Shown in pieces: positions 1-6,336 of a stretch of DNA of 13,693 nucleotides (positions are counted from its first letter, which is position 1; each line of letters begins with the position of its first letter). The notes beneath the pieces are model-generated. The model did not search any database and was not told where the DNA came from. It worked only from the letters and a program-made list of their open reading frames with translations. The translations under genes and the position numbers were made by a program. Origin of the DNA: DATILI01 sp035476635 (GTDB lineage Bacteria; Pseudomonadota; Gammaproteobacteria; Burkholderiales; Burkholderiaceae_C); the NCBI GenBank assembly GCA_035476635.1, contig DATILI010000208.1, positions 1-13,693 on the forward strand, read 5' to 3'.

Positions 1-27
1 GCGTGGTTCGAGGCGCTGTTCAGGGCG

Positions 28-132
28 CGATCACGCCGACGGTGTGCTCTGCTCCGCGAATGTCCCCCGCTCGGCCTATGGCCGAAGCTCCTCCTTTATT
101 TCGCTGCGCAGAGCACACCATCGACGTGATCG
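28..132 (-). repeat. Structured inverted-repeat element, copy A
   Basis: Two 25-base arms (28-52 and 108-132) are complementary at 23 positions. Between them is a core made of GCAGCGAAATAAAGGAGGAG (minus strand, from 107 down to 88), a small variable hairpin (87-71, stem TCGGCC/GGCCGA around 71-85) and GCGGGGGACATTCGCGGA (70 down to 53). The same two core blocks recur in copy B on the other strand, but the arms of A and B are unrelated in sequence. Read on the minus strand, the two imperfect arm pairs (36/124 and 40/120) are G-U; on the plus strand they would be C-A. This favours a structured RNA read on the minus strand. I do not recognise a named family. It could also be a REP-like mobile repeat. 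Confidence 0.75.
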
Positions 133-168
133 TTCAGAGCACTGGTTGATCGGCCGCAAACCCACAGC

Positions 169-189
169 GTGCCCTCGTGCGCAGGGCAC
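169..189 (+). repeat. Small hairpin overlapping the left arm of copy B
   Basis: GTGCCCT (169-175) and AGGGCAC (183-189) form a perfect 7-bp stem with a 7-base loop. Its right half lies inside the left arm of copy B, so it could compete with the long stem of that element. It is too short and lacks a T-run, so it is not a convincing terminator. Confidence 0.4.
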
Positions 190-271
190 CGGGTGCTCCC
201 CGCAGCGAAATAAAGGAGGAGCCGAAGGCGGGGGACATTCGCGGAGGGGAGTACCCGGTGTCCTGTGCACG
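176..271 (+). repeat. Structured inverted-repeat element, copy B
   Basis: Arms 176-201 and 246-271 pair at 23 of 26 positions by Watson-Crick rules. The other three (181/266, 186/261, 195/252) are all G-U when read on the plus strand. The core is GCAGCGAAATAAAGGAGGAG (202-221), a six-base variable part (222-227) and GCGGGGGACATTCGCGGA (228-245). The conserved blocks match copy A exactly. Inside the core, GCGAA (205-209) can pair with TTCGC (238-242), which extends the stem past an internal loop with G-A oppositions. The element ends 46 bp before the first permease start, so it would lie in the leader or intercistronic part of that mRNA. The purine-rich AAAGGAGGAG looks like a Shine-Dalgarno sequence but no start codon follows at a useful distance. 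Confidence 0.75.
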
Positions 272-317
272 CACCCCGAACGCACGCGGGTGGTGCAAAC
301 CACCGTGGAAAACTGAT

Positions 318-1166
318 ATGCACTCGAACCGCCAGCGCGTTCCGTGGTGGCTGCTGGCGCCGGCGCTGCTGTTTGTCGGCGCCTGTTTTCTGGCGCCGGT
401 GCTGGCCCTGCTGGCCGACAGCCTGCGCGTGGATGCGGCCTGGGGCATCACCAACTTCACCAGCTTCTTTGCCGATGAGCTGCACCGCGAGGTCTACTGG
501 CGGACCTTGCGCATCGCCACCTTGGCCACCCTGGTCAGCGCGGTGCTGTGCTACCCGGCGGCCCTGGCCCTGGTGCGCGTACCCGGCGCCTGGCGCGGCC
601 TGTTGACCGGGCTGATCGTGCTGCCGCTGATGATCTCGCCGATTGCCCGTACCTATGCCTGGATCGTGCTGCTGGGGCGCACCGGCTTCGTCAATGCACT
701 CCTGGTGCACAGTGGCCTGAGCGACGAACCGATACGCCTCTTGTTCACCGAGACGGCGGTGTTCATCGGCCTGTTGCAACTGATGATGCCGCTGATGCTG
801 ATCTCGCTGGTGTCGTCCCTGGAGAACCTGCCGGCCGATGTAATTCCAGCCGCGCAGACCCTGGGTGCCAGCCGCTGGCAGACCTTCTACAAGGTGGTGC
901 TGCCGCTGACGCAGGAAGGCCTGGTGCTCGGTGGCACGCTGGTCTTCACCGGCTGCGTGACGGCCTACATCACGCCGGCCCTGCTGGGCGGCCCCAAGGT
1001 GCTGATGCTCGAAACCCTGCTCTACCAGAAGGTCAATATCGGTTCGGACTACGCCAGTGCGAGCGTGATCGCGGTGATCCTGCTCCTGACCACCATCGCG
1101 GTGAACCAGGTGCTCAAGCGCGTGGCGGCGGCACGCCACTACCGTTCCCAGGCGGCCTCGCAATGA
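318..1166 (+). CDS. ABC importer permease, PotB/polyamine-opine type
   Basis: This is a 282-residue inner-membrane permease, one half of the channel of a binding-protein-dependent ABC importer. Hydrophobic segments begin at about residues 10-35 and recur at 64-86, 97-119, 145-167, 203-222 and 246-264. The cytoplasmic EAA loop that docks on the ATPase is at about 178-197 (PAAQTLGASRWQTFYKVVLP), close to the family pattern of a Gly followed by LP. The start at 318 is chosen because it follows a GTGGA-type site (305-309) and gives a normal short charged N-terminus. The longer open frame from 177 would run through the repeat element. It overlaps the next permease by 4 bp (ATGA). The class is clear; the substrate is not. 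The family includes spermidine/putrescine, opine, phosphonate and iron importers. Confidence 0.93.
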   Translation: MHSNRQRVPWWLLAPALLFVGACFLAPVLALLADSLRVDAAWGITNFTSFFADELHREVYWRTLRIATLATLVSAVLCYPAALALVRVPGAWRGLLTGLIVLPLMISPIARTYAWIVLLGRTGFVNALLVHSGLSDEPIRLLFTETAVFIGLLQLMMPLMLISLVSSLENLPADVIPAAQTLGASRWQTFYKVVLPLTQEGLVLGGTLVFTGCVTAYITPALLGGPKVLMLETLLYQKVNIGSDYASASVIAVILLLTTIAVNQVLKRVAAARHYRSQAASQ

Positions 1167-1942
1167 AAGCCTCGCGCCTGCCGCAGGCGGCCCTGGTGCT
1201 GGTGCTGCTGTTCCTGCTGGGGCCGTTCCTGATCGTGTTCATTGCCGGCTTCAGCGGTGAGGAAACGCTGGCCTTCCCGCCCAAGAGCTATTCGCTGCGC
1301 TGGATCAGCCATGTGTTCACGGTGGAGAGTTTTCAGCGCAGCTTCGGCACCAGCTTGGTGGTGGGTTTCGGCTCGACCGCCCTGGCGCTGTTGCTCGGCG
1401 TGCCGGTGGCCTATGCGCTGTCGCGCTACCAGTTCAGGGGCAAGGAACTGGTGCGCACCTTGCTGACCACGCCGCTGATCGTGCCCGGCATCATCGTCGG
1501 CCTGGCGCTGTTGCGCTACTTCGTGCTCAAGGTCGATCTGCCGGTGGTGGCCAGCCTGCTGGCGGGCCACACGACGCTGCTCATTCCGTACGCCGTGCGC
1601 GTGGTGTCGGCAAGCCTGGCCAACCTGCGCAGCGACATCGACGACGCGGCCATCACGCTCGGGGCGACGCGGCTGCAAGTGTTCTTCAAGGTCATCCTGC
1701 CGAACATCCGCGGCGGCGTGGCAGCGGCTTTCATCCTGGCCTTCATCACCTCGTTCAACCAGGTCCCGGTGTCGCTGTTCCTCACCGGCCCGGGCGTCAG
1801 CACCCTGCCGATCGAAATGCTGTCGTACATGGAGTTCACCTTCGATCCCTCGATCGCCGCGCTGTCCACCCTGCTGGTGGTGTTCACCGTGGTGCTGGTC
1901 TTCATCACCGAAAAGATGCTGGGCATCACCCGATACGTCTGA
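1163..1942 (+). CDS. ABC importer permease, PotC/polyamine-opine type
   Basis: The second permease of the heterodimeric channel, 259 residues, which is usual for PotC-like proteins. A hydrophobic segment at residues 8-30 is followed by a periplasmic stretch containing the family-typical SLRW (44-47). Further membrane segments lie at about 62-86, 100-120, 137-152, 183-203 and 231-252. The EAA loop is at about 159-180 (DAAITLGATRLQVFFKVILP). Its ATG overlaps the stop of the preceding permease, so translation is probably coupled. Followed 18 bp later by the ATPase gene. Nothing in the sequence identifies the substrate. Confidence 0.93.
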   Translation: MKASRLPQAALVLVLLFLLGPFLIVFIAGFSGEETLAFPPKSYSLRWISHVFTVESFQRSFGTSLVVGFGSTALALLLGVPVAYALSRYQFRGKELVRTLLTTPLIVPGIIVGLALLRYFVLKVDLPVVASLLAGHTTLLIPYAVRVVSASLANLRSDIDDAAITLGATRLQVFFKVILPNIRGGVAAAFILAFITSFNQVPVSLFLTGPGVSTLPIEMLSYMEFTFDPSIAALSTLLVVFTVVLVFITEKMLGITRYV

Positions 1943-1960
1943 AACCCATGGACCTTCTCG

Positions 1961-2995
1961 ATGAGCTTTCTTGAACTGCGGCAACTCACCCTGGCTTATG
2001 GCAAGGCCGGCGCCACCGTGCGCAACCTCGACCTCGCGGTGGAGCGCGGCGAGCTGGTCTCGCTGCTCGGGCCCTCGGGTTGCGGCAAGACCACCACCAT
2101 GCGCGCCGTGGCCGGCCTGCTCGAACCAACCGCCGGCCAGATCGTGCTGGACGGCGAAGACATCACGCGCGTGCCGGCGCACCAGCGCAACATCGGCCTG
2201 GTGTTCCAGTCGTATGCCCTGTTTCCGCACTTGAGCGCCTATGAGAACGTGGCCTTCGGCCTGCGCCTGCGCAAGGTGGAGGCGGCCGAGTTGCACGAAC
2301 GCGTGCTGGCAGCGCTGAAGGCCGTTGGCCTGGCCAGCTTCGAGCAGCGCTTGCCGGCGCAGCTTTCGGGCGGACAACAGCAGCGCGTGGCATTGGCGCG
2401 CGCCATCGTGATCCGGCCGCGCATGCTGCTGCTGGACGAGCCGCTGTCCAACCTGGACGCGAAGCTGCGCGTGGAGATGCGCTCGGAATTGCGGCGCATC
2501 CAGCGCGAGCTGGGCATCACCATGCTTTATGTGACGCATGACCAGGACGAGGCGCTGTCGCTGTCCGACCGCATCGTGATCATGCGCGAAGGCCACATCG
2601 AACAAAACGCCGCGCCCGAGGAAATCTACAACCACCCGGCCACGCCGTTTGTGGCGAGCTTCATGGGCTACGACAACATATTTGCGGTCCAAGGCGGGGT
2701 GATCCAGGCCGGCAATGGCCAGACGCACCCGGCCGTGCTGCCGCGCGACGTGGCCCACATCGCCTGGCGCCCGGCCCAGGTGCCGGTCACGGCGCCCGGC
2801 AGCGCGGGCGCGGGCAATGAAATCGAAGGCCAGGTGCTGGCGCGCAGCTACCTGGGCGAGCAGGTCGAGTACCTGGTGCAGACGGCGCTGGGCCCCGTCA
2901 GGGGCGTCGCCGGGGCGTCTGACGCCCAGTGGCGGGAAGGCAGCCGCGTCGGCCTGCGCCTGGACCCGGCGAATGCCGCGCTGATCAAACACTGA
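1961..2995 (+). CDS. ABC importer ATP-binding protein, PotA-like
   Basis: A 344-residue ATPase that powers the importer formed by the two upstream permeases. All nucleotide-binding motifs are intact: Walker A GPSGCGKTT (37-45), Q-loop Gln83, signature LSGGQQQR (135-142), Walker B LLLDE (156-160), D-loop SNLDAKLR (163-170) and switch His193. The C-terminal part from about 235 is the TOBE-type regulatory extension found in PotA, FbpC and UgpC-like subunits. It is less conserved and ends in VGLRLDPANAALIKH. The start has only a weak ribosome binding site; an ATG at 1948 is out of frame. Together with the permeases this is a complete importer except for the solute-binding protein. Confidence 0.95.
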   Translation: MSFLELRQLTLAYGKAGATVRNLDLAVERGELVSLLGPSGCGKTTTMRAVAGLLEPTAGQIVLDGEDITRVPAHQRNIGLVFQSYALFPHLSAYENVAFGLRLRKVEAAELHERVLAALKAVGLASFEQRLPAQLSGGQQQRVALARAIVIRPRMLLLDEPLSNLDAKLRVEMRSELRRIQRELGITMLYVTHDQDEALSLSDRIVIMREGHIEQNAAPEEIYNHPATPFVASFMGYDNIFAVQGGVIQAGNGQTHPAVLPRDVAHIAWRPAQVPVTAPGSAGAGNEIEGQVLARSYLGEQVEYLVQTALGPVRGVAGASDAQWREGSRVGLRLDPANAALIKH

Positions 2996-3014
2996 ACCAG
3001 CCTTGAGACATCCC

Positions 3015-3947
3015 ATGCGCAAGCTCTGGCTCGACACCGACCCCGGCTTTGACGACTGGATGACCTGGGCCATGCTGGCGCACGACCCGCAGTTCGAACT
3101 GCTGGGCGTGAGCATCGTGGCGGGCAACGCGCCGCTTTGCGCCACACTGGACAACGCGCTGCGCATCCGGCAGCGGCACGGCTGGCAGTTTCCGCTGCAT
3201 GCGGGCTGCGACCGGCCACTGGTGCAACGCCAAGAAACGGCGCAGGATGTGCTGGGCGCCGCCGGCCTGGACACGGTGGGCCGGGTACTGCCGGCCAGCA
3301 ACGGGCGGCCCAGCGGCCTGCATGGCGCGACCGCCTTGATCGACTGCGTGCGCGCACATCCGGGCGAAGTCACCCTGGTGGCCATCGGCCCGCTGACCAA
3401 TCTGGCCACTGCCTTCGCACAGGCGCCGGACATCGCACCGAAGCTGCGCGAGATCGTGTTGATGGGCGGCTCCACGGACCGCGGCAACACCACGGCCGTG
3501 GCGGAGTTCAACATCTTTGCCGACCCCGAAGCTGCCGCGCAAGTGTTCACCGCCGGCGTTCCGATCAGCATGTTCGGCCTGAACCTGTGCCGCCAGATCA
3601 CCGTGGGCGCGGACGACGTGGCCCGCGTGCGAAGCTTTGGCACGCCGCTGGCCGAACTCTTCGCCGATCATCTGGCGGCCTATGTGGGCATCGCGCTGCG
3701 GCGCGGCCGGCCGCGCATGGCCTTGTACGACCCGGTTACTGCGCTGTGGCTCGCACGGCCCGAGCTGTTCACCCTGGAGCCGGCGCATGTGGCAATCGAG
3801 CTGGCCGGTACACACACGCGCGGCATGACGGTCTGTGAATTCCGTGTGCCGGCCAAGGCGCAGCCCAATGCGCGGGTCGCGATGCAGGTGGACGCGACGC
3901 CCGCCTTGGCGCATGCGCTGGCGCAGCTTCAGGTGGCCTTGAAGTGA
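3015..3947 (+). CDS. Inosine-uridine preferring nucleoside hydrolase family protein
   Basis: A 310-residue N-ribohydrolase-like enzyme; the family cleaves the N-glycosidic bond of ribonucleosides to give base and ribose using a bound calcium. The N-terminal Asp cluster DTDPGFDD (7-14) supplies metal ligands, VAIGPLTNLA (122-131) and the MGG at 150-152 are family hallmarks, and EFNIFADPEAA (164-174) forms the ribose pocket. The C-terminal motif is LYDPVTALW (237-245). Asp239 is kept, but the His that commonly precedes it in inosine/uridine hydrolases is Tyr238 here, so substrate or mechanism may differ. The ATG at 3015 is preferred over an in-frame TTG at 3003 because the protein then begins right at the first strand. 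It lies 19 bp after the ATPase gene, so it is probably in the transporter operon. Its 3' end overlaps the convergent regulator by 19 bp. Confidence 0.9.
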   Translation: MRKLWLDTDPGFDDWMTWAMLAHDPQFELLGVSIVAGNAPLCATLDNALRIRQRHGWQFPLHAGCDRPLVQRQETAQDVLGAAGLDTVGRVLPASNGRPSGLHGATALIDCVRAHPGEVTLVAIGPLTNLATAFAQAPDIAPKLREIVLMGGSTDRGNTTAVAEFNIFADPEAAAQVFTAGVPISMFGLNLCRQITVGADDVARVRSFGTPLAELFADHLAAYVGIALRRGRPRMALYDPVTALWLARPELFTLEPAHVAIELAGTHTRGMTVCEFRVPAKAQPNARVAMQVDATPALAHALAQLQVALK

Positions 3948-4876
3948 GGCTCCCCCGCATGGCCCGTCCCGGCCTTGCGCACGCCGCGCACCAATTCCAG
4001 TAGTGCATCCGTAGCCTGCGCGCCGCTGCGCAGCAGCAATCCGACCGGCTCTTCCGTGCCTGGCGTCGCGACATCCAGGCGCATCAGTTGGCCACGCTCC
4101 AGGTCGTCCCAGGCGGCGCCCAATGGCGTGAACCAGATCGCGTCAGACTGTTGCACGAGCAGCCGCGCAACCGAGACCACCAGGGTTTCCGTGCGCCGCA
4201 GCGGCAGCTTCAGGCCAAAGCCCGATAAAAAGCTCTCGGTGTTGTGGCGCGGCGTGGTGCCTTCGCTATAGACCACCAGCGGAAATTCCAGCACCGCCTG
4301 CATCGATGGCTCGGCCTGTCTCCCTAGAGGATGGCCCGGCCGCGCCAGCAGCGCCAGCGGCTCCATGTACAGCAGCTCGAACGTGAGCCCGACCATGCGC
4401 GGCGGATCGGACATGCGGCCGACCACCAGGTCGAGTTCGCCGGCACGCAACGCGTCGAGCAAAGGAGCGTTCGAGTCGGTCAGCACTTGCACCTGGGCAT
4501 CCGGCCGATGCCGTTGAAAATCGGCGAGAGCTGCAGGCAACAGCGCCGGCGCCACGCTGGGCAGCGCGCCCACGCGCAGGCGCTGGATCCGGGCCGCGGA
4601 CGCGGGCGCAAAGGACTGGGCCGCCTCGCTCACGGCCTCCAGCACGCGCAGCGCGTGTGTGAGCAGCTGCTCGCCTGCGGCAGTCAACCGGGCACCGCGC
4701 CGGCCGCGCTCCACCAGTCGCGCGCCAGCGAGCGCCTCGAGTTCAGCCAGGGTCTTGGAGACCGCCGGCTGGCTCAAGCTCAGTTTCTCCGCGGCGCGGG
4801 CCAGGTGCCGCTCCTGCGCAATGGCGACGAGGCAGCGCAGATGGCGAAGCTGAATGCCGCGTGCAAAACCTTCCAA
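3929..4876 (-). CDS. pcaQ: LysR-type regulator, probable PcaQ
   Basis: A 315-residue LysR-type transcription factor. The winged helix-turn-helix is at about residues 9-68, including HLARAAEKLSLSQPAVSKTLAELE (24-47), and the rest is the inducer-binding domain. The IQLRHLRCLVAIA opening and its divergent position next to pcaHG fit PcaQ, the activator of protocatechuate catabolism. The start is TTG: no ATG or GTG lies in frame before a stop just upstream, and AAAAGGAG sits 5 bases before this TTG on the minus strand (4882-4889). PcaQ in other proteobacteria responds to beta-ketoadipate-pathway metabolites such as beta-carboxy-cis,cis-muconate; whether that holds here is inference. Its tail overlaps the nucleoside hydrolase gene by 19 bp. 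The alternative is a related GbpR/CbbR-like LysR protein. Confidence 0.85.
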   Translation of the reverse strand: MEGFARGIQLRHLRCLVAIAQERHLARAAEKLSLSQPAVSKTLAELEALAGARLVERGRRGARLTAAGEQLLTHALRVLEAVSEAAQSFAPASAARIQRLRVGALPSVAPALLPAALADFQRHRPDAQVQVLTDSNAPLLDALRAGELDLVVGRMSDPPRMVGLTFELLYMEPLALLARPGHPLGRQAEPSMQAVLEFPLVVYSEGTTPRHNTESFLSGFGLKLPLRRTETLVVSVARLLVQQSDAIWFTPLGAAWDDLERGQLMRLDVATPGTEEPVGLLLRSGAQATDALLELVRGVRKAGTGHAGEPHFKAT

Positions 4877-4881
4877 CTCGG

Positions 4882-4889
4882 CTCCTTTT
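4882..4889 (-). promoter_or_regulatory. Ribosome binding site that fixes the TTG start of pcaQ
   Basis: On the minus strand AAAAGGAG is followed by CCGAG and then TTG at 4876-4874. The spacing of 5 bases and the lack of other start codons in the short open stretch upstream decide the start. Confidence 0.75.
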
Positions 4890-4891
4890 AC

Positions 4892-4906
4892 ATTACCAGT
4901 GGTTAT
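4892..4906. promoter_or_regulatory. Candidate PcaQ binding palindrome
   Basis: ATTACC-AGT-GGTTAT is an imperfect palindrome containing the LysR T-N11-A pattern (T4893, A4905). On the minus strand it reads ATAACC-N3-GGTAAT, close to the ATAACC-N4-GGTTAA site known for PcaQ of rhizobia. It lies in the pcaQ leader, only 2 bases from the pcaQ Shine-Dalgarno sequence, and about 20 bp upstream of the pcaH -35 box, a place from which it could both repress pcaQ and activate pcaHG. Confidence 0.6.
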
Positions 4907-4928
4907 TGAAAATCAATTATTTTTCAAT
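4905..4928. promoter_or_regulatory. Second inverted repeat in the pcaQ-pcaH control region
   Basis: ATTGAAAA (4905-4912) and TTTTCAAT (4921-4928) are perfect inverted repeats with an 8-base spacer. The site abuts the PcaQ-like palindrome and ends at the -35 box of the pcaH promoter. It could be the weaker activation half of a LysR binding region, or simply part of the A/T-rich promoter. Confidence 0.4.
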
Positions 4929-4956
4929 TTACATCAATTATTGGCATGGATAAAGT
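4928..4956 (+). promoter_or_regulatory. Sigma70-type promoter of pcaHG
   Basis: TTTACA (4928-4933) and TAAAGT (4951-4956) are separated by exactly 17 bases. Transcription would begin near 4963, giving a leader of about 20 bases that contains GAGGAG (4972-4977), 5 bases before the pcaH ATG. The surrounding A/T-rich stretch contrasts sharply with the neighbouring coding DNA. Confidence 0.65.
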
Positions 4957-4982
4957 AGCGCTCTACATAACGAGGAGCCCCC

Positions 4983-5699
4983 ATGGCGTCTGAAGTCTCC
5001 ACCCTCACACCGCGCGACTGGCAAAGCCACCCGGCGTACATCTACCCGGCCTACGGCTCCACGCCCAAGCGCGGCCCGACCAAGCCCCTCATTCCGCTCA
5101 AGGCCTCCCTCGGCGAATTGACGCAGCCCGTGTACGGCCACGACAGCATTGGCGAACTGGACCATGACCTGACCCGTAATTCGCGCAAGAACGGCGAGCC
5201 GATCGGCGAGCGCATGGTCCTGGCCGGCCAGGTGCTCGACGAACAACGCCGCCCGGTACGCAACACCCTGGTCGAGCTCTGGCAGGCCAACGCCTGCGGC
5301 CGCTATGTGCACAAGGTGGACCGGCACGACGCGCCGCTGGACCCGAACTTCCTGGGCGCGGGCCGCTGCCTGACCGACAACGAGGGCCGCTACCGCTTCC
5401 TCACGATCAAGCCCGGCGCCTACCCCTGGGGCAATCATCCGAATGCCTGGCGGCCGCAGCACATCCACCTGTCGCTGTTTGGCAACCACTTTGCCAGCCG
5501 CCTGGTCACGCAGATGTACTTTCCCGGCGATCCGTTGCTGCAATACGACCCGATCTACCAGGGCACGCCCGCGAAGGCGCGCGAACGCATGATTGCCGAC
5601 TTCACCCTGGACCTCACCGAAGAGGGCTTCGCCCTGGGCTACCAGTTCGACATCGTGCTGCGCGGCGCGGACGAAACGCCCTTCGAGAGCAAAAACTAA
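4983..5699 (+). CDS. pcaH: Protocatechuate 3,4-dioxygenase beta subunit
   Basis: The catalytic subunit of protocatechuate 3,4-dioxygenase, 238 residues, the normal length. The enzyme opens the ring of protocatechuate between its two hydroxyl-bearing carbons to give beta-carboxy-cis,cis-muconate, the entry step of the protocatechuate branch of the beta-ketoadipate pathway, in the cytoplasm. The non-heme Fe(III) ligands are all visible: Tyr108 (in GRYVHK), Tyr147 (in GAYPWGN), His160 and His162 (in RPQHIH), with Arg157 beside them. The N-terminal extension before residue 75 is characteristic of the beta chain. The ATG at 4983 has GAGGAG at a spacing of 5. Its stop overlaps the Shine-Dalgarno sequence of pcaG, so the two subunits are translated together, and it is transcribed divergently from its likely regulator. 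Confidence 0.97.
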   Translation: MASEVSTLTPRDWQSHPAYIYPAYGSTPKRGPTKPLIPLKASLGELTQPVYGHDSIGELDHDLTRNSRKNGEPIGERMVLAGQVLDEQRRPVRNTLVELWQANACGRYVHKVDRHDAPLDPNFLGAGRCLTDNEGRYRFLTIKPGAYPWGNHPNAWRPQHIHLSLFGNHFASRLVTQMYFPGDPLLQYDPIYQGTPAKARERMIADFTLDLTEEGFALGYQFDIVLRGADETPFESKN

Positions 5700-5712
5700 A
5701 GGAGACGCCACC

Positions 5713-6318
5713 ATGATGAGCGCACTGCAAAAGAATTTCGGCCAAACGCCTTCGCAAACCGTAGGCCCCTACTTCGCCTATGGCCTGACGGGTTCGCAAT
5801 ACCTGTACGACTTCAACCAGCCCTTTGACGACGTCGTGGCCTTCGAGCATGCCCAGGGCGAACACATCGTGCTCGAAGGCGTGGTGTACGACGCCGACGG
5901 CAAGCTGATCCCGGACGCCATGATCGAAATCAGCCAACCCGATGGGGCCGGCACCTACCCGCAAAGCGTGGCCGACGCCAAGGCCAGGGGTTTTCGGGCC
6001 TTTGGCCGCATGGGCACGGGAACTGATGCGCAAAACCGCTTCGTGTTCCGTACCGTGAAGCCCGCTGCGTCCAGCGCCGGCGAGGCGCCGCACATCAATG
6101 TGATCGTGCTGATGCGCGGCATGTTGCTGCACGCCTTCACGCGCGTCTACTTCAGCGACGAAGCGGCTGCCAACGCCCAGGACGCGGTGCTGCAAAGCGT
6201 TCCCGCCGAGCGACGCGGCACCTTGGTTGCACAACGTGGCGAAGCGGGTGGCCGCGTGGTCTACCGCTTTGACATCCGCATGCAGGGGCCGCAGGAGACG
6301 GTGTTTTTCGACGTCTAG
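5713..6318 (+). CDS. pcaG: Protocatechuate 3,4-dioxygenase alpha subunit
   Basis: The alpha subunit of the same dioxygenase, 201 residues, the usual size. It pairs with PcaH and contributes to the active-site pocket but does not hold the iron. Visible family features are TPSQTVGPYFAYGL near residues 11-24, the intradiol core VVYDADGKLIPDAMIEISQPD (57-77), RFVFRTVKP (109-117) and PHINVIVLMRGMLLHAFTRVYF. The positions that hold iron in PcaH carry other residues here, as expected for the alpha chain. AAAGGAG at 5698-5704 overlaps the pcaH stop and lies 8 bases before the ATG at 5713; a second ATG follows at once (5716). A strong terminator starts 19 bp after the stop, so pcaHG forms a closed two-gene unit. 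Confidence 0.96.
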   Translation: MMSALQKNFGQTPSQTVGPYFAYGLTGSQYLYDFNQPFDDVVAFEHAQGEHIVLEGVVYDADGKLIPDAMIEISQPDGAGTYPQSVADAKARGFRAFGRMGTGTDAQNRFVFRTVKPAASSAGEAPHINVIVLMRGMLLHAFTRVYFSDEAAANAQDAVLQSVPAERRGTLVAQRGEAGGRVVYRFDIRMQGPQETVFFDV

Positions 6319-6336
6319 ATTGGCCCTGGACGCAGA

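Noticed and set aside
28..132. Copy A as an intrinsic terminator of an upstream gene
   Set aside because: The stem is very long but no run of Ts follows either arm, so it does not look like a Rho-independent terminator.
28..271. A CRISPR array or insertion sequence at the left end
   Set aside because: Only two copies in opposite orientation exist, there are no regular spacers, and no transposase gene is present in the window.
177..317. An N-terminal extension of the first permease starting in the repeat element
   Set aside because: It would add 47 hydrophilic residues encoded by the repeat. The ATG at 318 gives the usual permease N-terminus.
96..1163. A 355-residue minus-strand frame crossing the repeat elements and first permease
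   Set aside because: It is antisense to the permease and runs through the noncoding inverted repeats; its sequence is Gln/His/Arg-rich with no family resemblance.
1139..3643. An 834-residue open frame on the minus strand across the importer genes
   Set aside because: It is antisense to four convincing genes, has no recognisable domain, and is His/Gln/Arg-rich, as expected from the complement of strongly biased G/C-rich codons.
4912..4942. The repeated ATCAATTATT as a recombination or attachment site
   Set aside because: There is no integrase or integrated segment between the copies, and their position in a promoter with 21-bp phasing fits an operator better.
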